The position numbers and the translations under genes were made by a program. Source: a virus. From it: a DNA stretch of 36,471 bases. The stretch spans positions 1 through 36,471 of IMG/VR virus record IMGVR_UViG_3300046376_000253; one strand, written 5' to 3'. The notes below the pieces were generated by a model. It searched no databases. It saw only the letters and a program-made list of their open reading frames with translations, and was not told the origin of the DNA. Each line of letters begins with the position of its first letter. The first letter of the stretch is position 1. Below, in pieces: positions 5,552-14,374 of this stretch.

Positions 5552-7852
5552 ATGCCAAAGTTTGCAAGACCAAATTCATATAATGGAAAACAATCTAATC
5601 AAAATTGGACTGGACAAGTCAGAGCGGCAAATGATGTGGAAGCCGCAGCTGGAGTTTCAGAGCAGCTCTATATAAGCCCTGCCACTCTTGCCAGTGCTGT
5701 AGGTGGCTTAGTCCCATCCGCTAGTGCAACTGTCGAAGGAAGTGTATTCCTTACAGAAGGCACATCTTCAATCGCCTATCCAGTAGCTACTAAATTTTAT
5801 GCGGATAATCTGGCTATTGCAGGCGCACCGGCTTGGTCCGAGACTGTTTCTGGTATTGGACAACTTGCAACGACTGCCGAGGCAGTAGCTGGAGTCAATG
5901 ATAATACAGCCATTACCCCTTTAAAACTTGCTCAAGTTATTGCAGCAGGTGGCCCAGCATCCTTTACAAACGTAACAATTTCGGGGACTCTTGGTGTTAC
6001 CGGTCTAACATCATTAAATGGGAGCGCAACAATTCTAACCGCAGGAACAGCGCTTAATCTAGCGTCGGATGCAGATACAGCCGCAGTAAATATTGGTACT
6101 GGAGCTGCAGCAAGAACAATAACTATCGGTAACGTAACTGCTGGTACTGCTGTAGCTGTAAATACAGGTACAGGTCATTTTACAGTGACCACTACCGGTA
6201 CTGGCGATATCATATTGAATTCTGATGACACCATGCTCTTAGATGCAGATGGTGTTCTGGAATTGAATAGCTCTGCTGGTGCAATTGGTATTGGTAATGA
6301 TGCCGATTCACAAGCCATCAATATTGGTACTGGAGCTGCAGCTAGAACAATAACGATTGGTAACTCAACAGGCGCAACATCTCTTGTGTTGGATGCCGGT
6401 ACTGGTGCTCTAAATATTGGTACAAATGCTATTGCCCATAATATATCAATTGGAAATCAGACAGGCGCAACAGCGGTCGCGATCGATTCTGGTACAGGTG
6501 CTATTACCATTGGTACAGCTATAGCAAAGACGATCACTATAGGTAACGTAACTGGTGCGACTGCAGTAAACGTAAATGCTGGAACTGGTGGTTCTATATG
6601 GACAACAACCAATTCAACTCTTGCTCTTAGATCGGGAACAGGCGCTATACAGATCGGTATTGATGCAGCAGCACACGCGATATCGATTGGTAACTCAACA
6701 GGTGCAACATCCGTAACGATTGATTCAGGTACCGGCGCAATCAATGTTGGAACAAATGCCATTGCTCATACCGTTACTGTAGGAAACGTGACAGGTGCTA
6801 CAGCTGTCAATATCAACACTGGAACCGGTGGCTCTACCTACACCACTACTAATGGAACATTTGCCTTGAATACAGGCACAGGGGCCATAGGTATAGGTAC
6901 TGATGCAGCAGCAAAGACAATCACTATCGGTAATATCACTGGCGCAACTGCCATAGTCCATAATAGCGGTACAGGTGCAAATCTTTGGACCACAACAAAT
7001 GGATCGTGGGGACTTGTAACTGGAACAGGCGCTATTAATATTGGTGCAGATGCAGCAGCAAAGACAATCACTATCGGCAATGCTACAGGAGCCACAAATC
7101 TAGTGTTGAACGCTGGATCAGGTGCTAGCTCATTAACCACAGTAGGGGGAGCTCTTACAGTCAATACCGGTACTGGCGCTATAGGAATAAGCACAGATGC
7201 CTCCGCTACCGCAATTAACATTGGTACGGGAGCGGCCGTTGTAAAAACGATTGCAATAGGTGGAACAGGCGCCAACGTAATAACAATCGCCAATACTCAA
7301 ACTGGTGGTTCTGTTGCAATTGGTGATGCCATGACGACTGGTACTATAGCAATCGGTGGTTCTGGTGCTCAAACTGGTACAATGACAATTGCGGGCGGTA
7401 CAGGAGCCCAGACAATTAACGTGGCTAATTCCACTGGTGGTAAGACGGTGAATATTGCCACAGGTGCTGGAGCAAATGCCGTGACATTGGGATCGACCAA
7501 TACCACATCTGCTACAACAATCCAAGCTGGTTCTGGTGGTATTAACCTAACAGGTGATGTCAACTTAACTGCAGTTGCAACAAAGATCTCTATGAATGGC
7601 GGTGCCGTCACCGACTTTATCGGTAGAGCAACACTTGTTGCAGGTACTGTGACAGTGGCAAATACAAATATTGCAGCAGGAGACAGGATTTTTGTAACAA
7701 GATCTGCTTTAAATGGATCGCCTGCTCTTGGCTTCCCGATCACTACAATTAGTGCTGGAGCTTCATTTACAATTGCTTCTTTCACAGCTCTAGGAGCTGC
7801 TGCAGTAACTGACGTTTCGACTTTTGACTACGTAATTGTACGTCAAACCTAA
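5552..7852 (+). CDS. Large repetitive tail fibre or head fibre protein
   Basis: The start is ATG 5552, eight bases after CGGAG; an upstream in-frame TTG at 5531 is less likely. The product is 766 residues. The N-terminus holds two fibre-type repeats (NDVEAAAGVSEQLYISPATLA and ATTAEAVAGVNDNTAITPLK) of the AEAxAG...TPxxLA kind found in phage fibres. Residues about 160-640 are tandem repeats built around INIGTxAAAKTITIGNxTGA, with a full unit near 49 residues and shorter units near 32; the glycine/threonine/isoleucine periodicity suggests a beta-solenoid trimer. The C-terminal 65 residues (TVANTNIAAGDRIFVTRSAL) look like a separate folded tip. It is the first gene of the host-recognition block. 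Confidence 0.8.
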   Translation: MPKFARPNSYNGKQSNQNWTGQVRAANDVEAAAGVSEQLYISPATLASAVGGLVPSASATVEGSVFLTEGTSSIAYPVATKFYADNLAIAGAPAWSETVSGIGQLATTAEAVAGVNDNTAITPLKLAQVIAAGGPASFTNVTISGTLGVTGLTSLNGSATILTAGTALNLASDADTAAVNIGTGAAARTITIGNVTAGTAVAVNTGTGHFTVTTTGTGDIILNSDDTMLLDADGVLELNSSAGAIGIGNDADSQAINIGTGAAARTITIGNSTGATSLVLDAGTGALNIGTNAIAHNISIGNQTGATAVAIDSGTGAITIGTAIAKTITIGNVTGATAVNVNAGTGGSIWTTTNSTLALRSGTGAIQIGIDAAAHAISIGNSTGATSVTIDSGTGAINVGTNAIAHTVTVGNVTGATAVNINTGTGGSTYTTTNGTFALNTGTGAIGIGTDAAAKTITIGNITGATAIVHNSGTGANLWTTTNGSWGLVTGTGAINIGADAAAKTITIGNATGATNLVLNAGSGASSLTTVGGALTVNTGTGAIGISTDASATAINIGTGAAVVKTIAIGGTGANVITIANTQTGGSVAIGDAMTTGTIAIGGSGAQTGTMTIAGGTGAQTINVANSTGGKTVNIATGAGANAVTLGSTNTTSATTIQAGSGGINLTGDVNLTAVATKISMNGGAVTDFIGRATLVAGTVTVANTNIAAGDRIFVTRSALNGSPALGFPITTISAGASFTIASFTALGAAAVTDVSTFDYVIVRQT

Positions 7853-7875
7853 TTTTTATTGATTAATTAGTGAAA

Positions 7876-7904
7876 GGGGGTGTATTTCTTTAGGAAAAAC
7901 CCCC
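7876..7904 (+). terminator. Hairpin between the fibre gene and the next gene
   Basis: GGGGGT (7876-7881) pairs with ACCCCC (7899-7904) around a 17-base loop; the arms are followed directly by the AGGAGA ribosome-binding site of the gene at 7914. There is no U-tract, so it is more likely an mRNA-stabilising or attenuating hairpin than a complete terminator. Confidence 0.5.
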
Positions 7905-7913
7905 AGGAGACAT

Positions 7914-8120
7914 ATGGAAAATAAGCCCGTACAAATGTTTGAAAGCAAATGCCAAAAAGCAAGAATTTTTTGCGATAATGATATGGCAATAGGTGTATTT
8001 CATGATTTTCTCATGGAAATGAAAGGGTTGATGGTCGATCGAATGGTTGCGGCTCATAAAGAGCAAATCCAAGTTATGGAAGCACAAAGAAAACAGGATG
8101 TAGATCCAGAGGTAAAGTGA
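7914..8120 (+). CDS. Small helical protein of unknown function
   Basis: The 68-residue product starts at ATG 7914 behind AGGAGA. It is mostly helical and charged (FHDFLMEMKGLMVDRMVAAH, KEQIQVMEAQRKQD). No family was recognised. The stop overlaps the next start as TGATG, so it is translated with the 8120 gene, and its place between fibre genes suggests a virion or assembly role. Confidence 0.65.
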   Translation: MENKPVQMFESKCQKARIFCDNDMAIGVFHDFLMEMKGLMVDRMVAAHKEQIQVMEAQRKQDVDPEVK

Positions 8121-8452
8121 TGGGACCAAGAGCATTTTTTGAGCCGTTAAGATCATTGGCTTTCGGAGGAATTTCCGGAACTTATGCAGCTGTCGGTACT
8201 CCTCTAGAAAATCCAGTTAGAGCATTTTGCATCACTAACAACACTCAAGGCGATATGATCTTTGCCATAGATAATACTGTGGCAGCAGGTCATATGTTTG
8301 TTGCAGCAGGTAGCTACAAGCTCTATGACGTTCAATCCAATATTAATCCACAGTTTGACGACAAGTTCGTCTTGGCTGTGGGTACGCAATTTTACGTAAA
8401 GCAAAATACAGCTCCTGTTGCAGGCGATGTATGGATTGAGTGCCTATATTAA
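8120..8452 (+). CDS. Small beta-rich virion-type protein
   Basis: The start is ATG 8120 (TGATG overlap, GAGG seven bases upstream); 110 residues. It is beta-rich (FEPLRSLAFGGISGTYAAVG, VRAFCITNNTQGDMIFAIDN) with a C-terminal FYVKQNTAPVAGDVWIECLY. Proteins of this shape are common among tail or head genes of podoviruses, where they precede fibre genes. I do not know a named function; a baseplate, adaptor or head-decoration role is inference from the context. Confidence 0.65.
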   Translation: MGPRAFFEPLRSLAFGGISGTYAAVGTPLENPVRAFCITNNTQGDMIFAIDNTVAAGHMFVAAGSYKLYDVQSNINPQFDDKFVLAVGTQFYVKQNTAPVAGDVWIECLY

Positions 8453-9126
8453 TGTTAAAAAAGAATGACCTGGCAAAGCAATTTGAGCTTCTGGTTCAAC
8501 AGGAGATAAAGAATTACAACGATTCTTTGAGCTCTATTTTCCAGACCATAAATGAATTGAGAGAATCCATCCATGAAGTGCACGAAGAAGCGCTTGAAAA
8601 CTATGCTGTATTACATTCTTTTCAAACGGATCTCGGAATCAAATTCCAAAACTTTGAAGAAAGATTCAACGAATTTGTCCAAAAAGTAGATAGGCAAATT
8701 TATGATCAGCAGATCATAAATGAGAGAAATGCTTATATAATGAATGAAATGTCGCAGGCGATTCATTTAAAGATTCAAAGCGATGCTTTCTTTATGGGAA
8801 AAATCAAAGAATTTGAAAATGACGTACGCGAAGAAGCCAGGAAATCGGTTGAGCTACATCATGCATCTGCAAAAGCAATGAATGAACTCATTGAATGGAC
8901 CAGAAAATCTTTTCAAAAACATAAAGATGAGATTAATTCTCGTCCTCCACCACAAGATCCATTGCTCCGCCATTTAGATGAGAAGCTTGAAAGCCATACA
9001 GTTGATGTCGAAGGGCTATTGAAAGAGCTTCGCATTATGAGAAAAGACATAATGATTGGCGATAAGAAATTTGAAGCAATCTTCATGATCCTAGACAAGC
9101 TGAAATTGCCGGAGGTAACCCCTTGA
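8452..9126 (+). CDS. Long coiled-coil protein, probably tail/fibre associated
   Basis: The start is placed at ATG 8452, which overlaps the previous stop as TAATG; an in-frame ATG at 8440 is possible. The product is 224 residues and almost wholly helical, with extended heptad patterns (FEERFNEFVQKVDRQIYDQQ, LDEKLESHTVDVEGLLKELR). A proline-rich break SRPPPQDPLL lies near residue 165. No catalytic motif is visible. It could be a fibre stalk, a chaperone or a measure-like scaffold. The next gene starts four bases before its end behind GGAGGT. Confidence 0.65.
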   Translation: MLKKNDLAKQFELLVQQEIKNYNDSLSSIFQTINELRESIHEVHEEALENYAVLHSFQTDLGIKFQNFEERFNEFVQKVDRQIYDQQIINERNAYIMNEMSQAIHLKIQSDAFFMGKIKEFENDVREEARKSVELHHASAKAMNELIEWTRKSFQKHKDEINSRPPPQDPLLRHLDEKLESHTVDVEGLLKELRIMRKDIMIGDKKFEAIFMILDKLKLPEVTP

Positions 9127-10370
9127 GCCAAGTATCAATAATAGATATCGAAGGCAATCATCCGCAGATTCCGACCCAATTCAATGGAAACGTAGGCTTT
9201 GCAGTACCGATTGGGAATCAGTTAAATATTTTAGGTGCCGTTGTTGCAGCAGGATCAAATCCTGTTAGAACTGTAGCCGCTGGAAATACAGTTACAACGC
9301 AAGTTCAGATTTCTCAAGCTATTGCTAGCACCAATGCAGCAAATATCGGTCTATCAGCATTTAATTCAACCGAATTCTCAGTAGATGCTAATGGATTTGT
9401 GTCACTACTTTCAGCTCCTACACCAACATTAAGCATTCAAACTAATGTCGGCGGTCCTGTATCGCCTACTTCAGGTGGTGTTCTTTCAATTCTTGGATCG
9501 ATTACTACTCCATCTGGGGCTCCTCTTCGAAGCAATGGAACTGTGGCCAATACAGTTTCTCTTATTGCTCAGACTTCTTCTGCTCAAGTTGCCAGTAGCA
9601 TAAATAATGCTGGTATGTCCTCATTTGATAATACTAAGTTTACCGTAGACACGAATGGCTTTGTGACTACTTTAGGAACTGCTATTCCTAATACAATCAC
9701 AGGACAAAGCGGAGGGGCTTTGTCACCTACGGCAGGAAATTGGAATATTTTTGGAGCATCAACGGCTGCTGGAACTTCTCCAGTAAATACCTCTGGAGCA
9801 GTAAGCACTCTTACTGTCAATGTACAGAAATCTCAAGCAATTGCTGCAACCGACGCCACTAAAGTTGGTTTAGCAAACTTCGATTCTGCAAAATTTACAG
9901 TTGATGCCAATGGATTCGTTTCCACAAGTGGAACTGGAATAGGCCAGACTATTACTGGCGATTCCGGAGGCGCACTTAGCCCAACAGCTGGCAATTGGAA
10001 TATATTGGGGGGACCTGGAGTTACAACTTCAGGCTCTGGATCTACATTAACAATAAATAGTGTAGTATTTACAGATCAAGGTTCAAGTACTACAGTGGCA
10101 AGTGATAACGGGTATTTTGTCACAGGTAATTTTGCTATGACATTACCAGCTGCTCCCTCACAAGGAGAGATGGTGATTATTTACGCTGATACAACAAGTA
10201 CAGTGACCATTACAGCGAATGCCGGACAAGTTATTCGTCTAGGGACAAATGTTACGGCTGCCGCTGGATCTATTACTTCAGGAGCAAGAGGAGATTCTCT
10301 TACGCTTAGATACCGATCTTCGGGTACCGAATGGAATGGAGTTGATGCAACAGGAGGATGGATATTCTAA
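9123..10370 (+). CDS. Repetitive tail fibre protein
   Basis: The start is TTG 9123, with GGAGGT seven bases upstream and a TTGA overlap with the preceding stop. The product is 415 residues. Three repeats of roughly 85-95 residues are recognisable by FxxTxFxVDANGFVS and by GQSGGALSPTAGNWNIFG / GDSGGALSPTAGNWNILG. The C-terminal 110 residues (VVFTDQGSSTTVASDNGYFV to EWNGVDATGGWIF) form a distinct beta-rich domain of a kind frequent at the end of phage fibre proteins. It lies between the coiled-coil gene and the spike. It probably forms a trimeric fibre; the receptor is unknown. Confidence 0.75.
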   Translation: MSQVSIIDIEGNHPQIPTQFNGNVGFAVPIGNQLNILGAVVAAGSNPVRTVAAGNTVTTQVQISQAIASTNAANIGLSAFNSTEFSVDANGFVSLLSAPTPTLSIQTNVGGPVSPTSGGVLSILGSITTPSGAPLRSNGTVANTVSLIAQTSSAQVASSINNAGMSSFDNTKFTVDTNGFVTTLGTAIPNTITGQSGGALSPTAGNWNIFGASTAAGTSPVNTSGAVSTLTVNVQKSQAIAATDATKVGLANFDSAKFTVDANGFVSTSGTGIGQTITGDSGGALSPTAGNWNILGGPGVTTSGSGSTLTINSVVFTDQGSSTTVASDNGYFVTGNFAMTLPAAPSQGEMVIIYADTTSTVTITANAGQVIRLGTNVTAAAGSITSGARGDSLTLRYRSSGTEWNGVDATGGWIF

Positions 10371-12497
10371 ATGCCTTTAAAAACCGCAGATAATAATTTC
10401 GGAACAGCTAAGTGGATAGTTTCTGCCAATTATTCGGATGGATGTACACATATAACGATCGCTTCTGCTCTTACAAGTGCCTCTTCAGGAGATACGATCT
10501 TCATTCGTCCAGGAACTTATACTGAAAATCTAACATTAAAATCTGGAGTGAATCTAGTCGCATATATAGCCGATTCATTAACTCCAAATGTGACTATAGT
10601 CGGAAAATGTACAGCAACTTTTGCTGGTACAGCTTCATTGTCTGGGATAAGATTAAAAACTAATTCTGATTTTTGTCTAGCTGTTACCGGTTCATCTGCA
10701 ACTGTAATAAATTTGATTGAATGTTTTATTGAAGCATCAAATAATAATGCTATTTCATATACTAGCTCTTCTGCATCTTCTATTCTTACTTTTACAAAAT
10801 GTGGCGCCGATCTTGACACTACAGGAATTGCCTATTTTACTGCCTCTGGATCAGGTATCATAAACATAGATTTATGCAGATTCCAAAATACAGGATCAAG
10901 TGTAACTGCTAGCACTATTAGTGCAGGTCAATTTCAGTTTAGACAAAGTTCTTTTGCAAATCCGATCACATCTTCTGGTACTGGTGGAATCAATTCTATT
11001 TTTTCTAATTTTCAATTCTCTGGATTAAATGTAACTGCTCTTACAATTGGAGGTTCAGGAACAAGTATAATTTCAAAATCACGTTTTATTTCTGATACAG
11101 CATCAGCAATTTCAATAAGCTCTTCAGCTTCAATATCAGAAAGTGAAATTGGAAGTTCAAATACTAATGCAATTACTGGAGCAGGTTCAATAACTTATGG
11201 CGGCCTAACATTTCTTCAAAACTCAGCAATTAATACTACAACACAAGTTGTCTTGCCTGAAGGTCCCAGCCGAACTGTTGGATCTTCAAATCCTGGAGGT
11301 AACAATACCCATTTAGTAACCAATTCATCGAATACAGCTTCTTCGAATGCCATTTCTTCCGTTACAGTTGGAGGAAGCAGTGCTGGAGATCCCCTCTCTA
11401 CATGGACGGTTTCTGGTGTAACTAATTGGACCATGGGTATTGATAATTCAGATTCAGATAAGTTAAAGATGGAGTTGGGGGCGGCATTAGGCACGAATCC
11501 ATTTTTTGAAATTGATCCTACAGCTCTTCTTCCGACATTTCTTTCCGGATTATCTGGTACGCCTTTTGGTGTAATTGTTAAACATACAGTCAATTCGGGT
11601 TCATCTGATGCTTATGTAGACACCCAAGTCGCTGGATCGAGTGGCGGAGATGCGTATTATAAAGCTGAAGTATCTGGTGGACAGGCATGGACATGGGGAT
11701 TAGATAATAGCGCAACAGATGAATTCTCTTTATCTGCTTCTGCGACTTTAGGCACCTCGGAAGTTCTTCATATGTCTGCTGTAGGCAATTTGACTGTAAC
11801 ATATGCTTCAAGTGGTGCGCAGGGAGCACAGGTATTTAAAAATACCAATAATACCGCAGGATCTGGGATAAATTTACAGCTTAGGGTTGGTGGCGGAACT
11901 GCAGATGATCCATATCTAAGATATGCAGTTGATGGAGTAGGCGAATGGTCAACAGGATTAGATAATAGCGCGAGTGATGCTTATAAGATATCTTGGGCCA
12001 ATATACTAGGAACAAATGATACTCAGGTAATTCAGAATACAGGTGAGATAAACTTTCCTCTTCAACCAGCATTTTTAGCCTATGTTGATACAACAATTAC
12101 AAACGTTACAGGAGATGGAACTGTTTATACCGTAATTCCTGATAATGAAGTTTTTGATCAGAATGGAGATTTTACTTTAGCTTCTGGAACTTTCACAGCT
12201 CCAGTTACTGGAAGATATTTTCTGCAATTCTCAATTTTGATTGTTGGTGGAACTGTTATCTCGGCAGCTAATGCAAGAATAGTTACATCAAATAGAACAT
12301 ATAACAATACAGCTATTCTTTCGCCTGGATCTACTGCAGCTTGTAGTATGAATATGTCAGTATTGGCCGATATGGATGCAGCAGATACCGCTACATTTAC
12401 CATTGCAACAACAGATAGTGGTGGAAAAGTAGATGATGTTAGTGGAACTACGAGCGGTAATTTGAGAACATTTGTCTCAGGTCATTTAGCCTGTTAA
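10371..12497 (+). CDS. Tail spike with beta-helix and C1q-like C-terminal domain
   Basis: The 708-residue product starts at ATG 10371 immediately after the previous stop. Residues about 40-65 (SGDTIFIRPGTYTENLTLKS, GVNL) are the classic opening of a right-handed parallel beta-helix. Serine/isoleucine-rich rungs (SRFISDTASAISISSSASI) extend to about residue 275. The middle has two or three copies of a unit with TWTxGLDNSAxDxFxLS (around residues 360, 445 and 525). The last ~140 residues (FDQNGDFTLASGTFTAPVTG, then RYFLQFSILIV) match a C1q/TNF-like jelly roll, a trimer-forming receptor-binding fold. No glycosidase catalytic residues can be assigned. It is the best candidate for the host-range determinant. 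Confidence 0.8.
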   Translation: MPLKTADNNFGTAKWIVSANYSDGCTHITIASALTSASSGDTIFIRPGTYTENLTLKSGVNLVAYIADSLTPNVTIVGKCTATFAGTASLSGIRLKTNSDFCLAVTGSSATVINLIECFIEASNNNAISYTSSSASSILTFTKCGADLDTTGIAYFTASGSGIINIDLCRFQNTGSSVTASTISAGQFQFRQSSFANPITSSGTGGINSIFSNFQFSGLNVTALTIGGSGTSIISKSRFISDTASAISISSSASISESEIGSSNTNAITGAGSITYGGLTFLQNSAINTTTQVVLPEGPSRTVGSSNPGGNNTHLVTNSSNTASSNAISSVTVGGSSAGDPLSTWTVSGVTNWTMGIDNSDSDKLKMELGAALGTNPFFEIDPTALLPTFLSGLSGTPFGVIVKHTVNSGSSDAYVDTQVAGSSGGDAYYKAEVSGGQAWTWGLDNSATDEFSLSASATLGTSEVLHMSAVGNLTVTYASSGAQGAQVFKNTNNTAGSGINLQLRVGGGTADDPYLRYAVDGVGEWSTGLDNSASDAYKISWANILGTNDTQVIQNTGEINFPLQPAFLAYVDTTITNVTGDGTVYTVIPDNEVFDQNGDFTLASGTFTAPVTGRYFLQFSILIVGGTVISAANARIVTSNRTYNNTAILSPGSTAACSMNMSVLADMDAADTATFTIATTDSGGKVDDVSGTTSGNLRTFVSGHLAC

Positions 12498-12506
12498 GGA
12501 AAAAAA

Positions 12507-12800
12507 ATGAAAATTTCAATTGATGATAAAGAGGTCTTGATCTTAAGCGAAATTCAGAAAAAAGTCATAATGAATGATGTTTCTGAGGAATTCTTCTTGG
12601 AAGATATTATGAGACGCATTGAATATATTTTAATGCATAAGTATGAAAAATGTTTTGAGCGTCTAAAAGGACAATGGTTACCAGCTCTTAAAACTAGAGT
12701 TTCGTCGATTCCAACGAATGATGAAGAACTGGCTAAATTGATCTTTTCTCAACCTGACTATAAATCTAGAAGTCAAAGAGATGCTGATCAAAAACCATAG
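12507..12800 (+). CDS. Small phage protein, last gene of the fibre block
   Basis: The 97-residue product starts at ATG 12507 after AAGGAA. It is helical and charged (DDKEVLILSEIQKKVIMNDV, EEFFLEDIMRRIEYILMHKY), with a C-terminal IFSQPDYKSRSQRDADQKP. I recall similar small proteins next to phage fibre genes but know no function. Its last 13 bases overlap the end of the convergent leftward gene at 12788. Confidence 0.7.
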   Translation: MKISIDDKEVLILSEIQKKVIMNDVSEEFFLEDIMRRIEYILMHKYEKCFERLKGQWLPALKTRVSSIPTNDEELAKLIFSQPDYKSRSQRDADQKP

Positions 12801-13069
12801 TTTTTTTCAGTGAATCTGAAATCAGGAAAAGATTTTTGAGCCCTCTCTAAAGAAAGAGGCTCTATGAGATTCACTATTTCGCAAGCCGTATATTCATCAG
12901 TATTGGAATTTTCCAATTCTATTACGTAGACATTGCTCCTATCATCAAAAATGCTGTAAATCACTACAACTCTAAATCTATAGACGTAGGTGCAGTGAAA
13001 ATCGTTCGCGATTATGTAGGCATATTCCTCGCAAGGGACTTGCATATCTGGACATTCGTAAATAGTCAT
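12788..13069 (-). CDS. Small protein of unknown function, last gene of the recombination block
   Basis: The start is ATG 13069, chosen because it overlaps the stop of the upstream membrane peptide as TGATG; the frame stays open to 13096 but that start has no support. The 93-residue product is beta-rich, with many aromatic residues (AYIIANDFHCTYVYRFRVVV, IYSIFDDRSNVYVIELEN). No family was recognised. Its end overlaps the convergent gene at 12507-12800 by 13 bases, so there is no room for an intergenic terminator. Confidence 0.6.
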   Translation of the reverse strand: MTIYECPDMQVPCEEYAYIIANDFHCTYVYRFRVVVIYSIFDDRSNVYVIELENSNTDEYTACEIVNLIEPLSLERAQKSFPDFRFTEKNYGF

Positions 13070-13206
13070 CACATTGATCTCATGTTGAAATAACATATCA
13101 AATTTATCAGAAGATACGCTGCCACAAGAATTAAAACCATAATCTTTCCAAAATGCTTTTTGAAAATCTTGCTAAGGCATTCCAAAAGTTCAGGAGGGAA
13201 TATCAT
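13069..13206 (-). CDS. 45-residue single-pass membrane peptide
   Basis: A short frame starts at ATG 13206 with GGAG seven bases upstream. It reads a basic amphipathic N-terminus (LLECLSKIFKKHFGK), a membrane helix (IMVLILVAAYLLINLICYF) and NMRSM. It is coupled on both sides: ATGA overlap with the upstream small frame and TGATG with the downstream gene. The double coupling and the coherent topology support translation. A small holin or other membrane effector is possible. Confidence 0.55.
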   Translation of the reverse strand: MIFPPELLECLSKIFKKHFGKIMVLILVAAYLLINLICYFNMRSM

Positions 13207-13298
13207 AGTCCAACTCCAGGAATGGATAGAGATGTAGAAGGAGTATTGGTAGCTGTTTCATCAACGACATCCGATGCCGATCCATCCGTATGGACCAT
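13203..13298 (-). CDS. Possible 31-residue leader peptide gene
   Basis: The frame starts at ATG 13298 (MVHTDGSASDVVDETATN...) and its stop overlaps the start of the membrane peptide as ATGA. It is threonine/serine-rich with no recognisable features and no clear ribosome-binding site. It fills most of the gap between the exonuclease gene and the membrane peptide. Evidence is only the coupling geometry. Confidence 0.3.
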   Translation of the reverse strand: MVHTDGSASDVVDETATNTPSTSLSIPGVGL

Positions 13299-13373
13299 GG
13301 TAATTGAATAGGTGCATGATGTGAGAAGACAGAGTAAAATTATTATTTTCATATTCTCACAATGCAAAATTAT

Positions 13374-14276
13374 TTATTTTGAGTCCACCAGAATCGTCCA
13401 CGAAGATGTCGTAGGTTTTCTGAACTTCTCCAAATCGATTTGGTTCTGCTTCAATATTGTGTCGACTTCACTCAGTGACAAGATAGCGTCATAGTCTATC
13501 CTTCCTTTTGTATTTTTCTTAATTAATTTAATGCCATTTCCACAAGAGCTTTGCGATTCGGCAATCTCAATTAGAGAGTTCTTATAGGATTCTTTCTCCT
13601 TTTCAAGTCTCTTTATTTCGTCATTGACCTTCTCATATTTGCTAGATAAGTCGATCCATTTCTCATCGGATGATCTATTTATGTAGTCTTTATCAGAAAG
13701 TGGAGGTGGATCGAACATGACGACTTTTTTCCAAAACTCACGTGCTTTTTCTAGATATACCGAATACCAAGCCATATCGGGAAAAACTTCTACTATAGCT
13801 AATTCTTCTTCGTGATAGCTGCCATAATAGGCTTTTTCCGCTTGATTATCGGAAGAGAGTAAAGCGTGTTGCACTTGATACATATGGAATTCAGGAATTT
13901 GCTTCTTTGTGGCGACGAGATTGTGCCATTCAGAGTTATTGCTCTTAACTTCCAATAGATAACGGTCACAAGAACTTATTCCGTCGAGAGAGGCGCCTAT
14001 GAAATTGTATTTTGAACTTTCGATAACACAGGATTCCATCTTAAGTCCGGATCTTCTATTGAAGATTTCACGAGCAATAGGTTCATCTCTCCTTCCTCTT
14101 CTCATTGCTTCCGTTTCTTGTTGCTCTTCTACGAGACTAAGCTTTCTTTGCCATCCTTTAAACGGAGTTACGTAGGGAGATACTCCTAACAACATGGGGG
14201 CATCTGTAGAGGTGAGTAGGCTTTTTCTCCATTGGTGCCATTCTGGTGATCCTTGTTCTAACTGGACTTTTCTCAT
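13374..14276 (-). CDS. YqaJ/lambda-exonuclease-family recombination nuclease
   Basis: This is a 5'-3' exonuclease that resects double-stranded ends to make 3' single strands for the annealing protein encoded just upstream. The product is 300 residues, with a start at ATG 14276 after AAGAG. The YqaJ motifs are clear. An N-terminal GSPEWHQWRKSLLTSTDAP (residues 9-27) precedes RGRRDEPIAREIF (60-72) with E65. GASLDG follows with metal-binding D98, then LLEVKS with the catalytic E109-x-K111, and YQVQHAL with Q134/Q136. A lysine/glutamate-rich coiled-coil segment (NDEIKRLEKEKESYKNS) follows, and the C-terminus is less conserved. It pairs with ERF like Red alpha with Red beta. Confidence 0.88.
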   Translation of the reverse strand: MRKVQLEQGSPEWHQWRKSLLTSTDAPMLLGVSPYVTPFKGWQRKLSLVEEQQETEAMRRGRRDEPIAREIFNRRSGLKMESCVIESSKYNFIGASLDGISSCDRYLLEVKSNNSEWHNLVATKKQIPEFHMYQVQHALLSSDNQAEKAYYGSYHEEELAIVEVFPDMAWYSVYLEKAREFWKKVVMFDPPPLSDKDYINRSSDEKWIDLSSKYEKVNDEIKRLEKEKESYKNSLIEIAESQSSCGNGIKLIKKNTKGRIDYDAILSLSEVDTILKQNQIDLEKFRKPTTSSWTILVDSK

Positions 14277-14374
14277 AATTTTTCTCTTGTGTTATAAGCT
14301 CATCTGATTTAAGCTCGGCCAGCTCCTCAGAGCGGATCAAGGCCGAGAAATTCGTTATTATATGCTCAGTTGGT

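Noticed and set aside
6457-7785. Several leftward frames of 78-151 codons opposite the large fibre gene
   Set aside because: They are repetitive shadows of the Gly/Thr-rich repeats (Pro/Val/Ala-rich or Cys/Ser/Gly-rich translations) and show no independent signals.
11216-12403. Leftward frames opposite the spike gene
   Set aside because: Antisense shadows of the spike with no ribosome-binding site and low-complexity products.
5552-12497. Diversity-generating retroelement acting on the fibre or spike genes
   Set aside because: No reverse transcriptase is encoded anywhere in the window and no template/variable repeat pair was seen.
14158-14340. A 60-codon leftward frame overlapping the exonuclease start
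   Set aside because: It overlaps the well-supported exonuclease gene in another frame and has no recognisable features.
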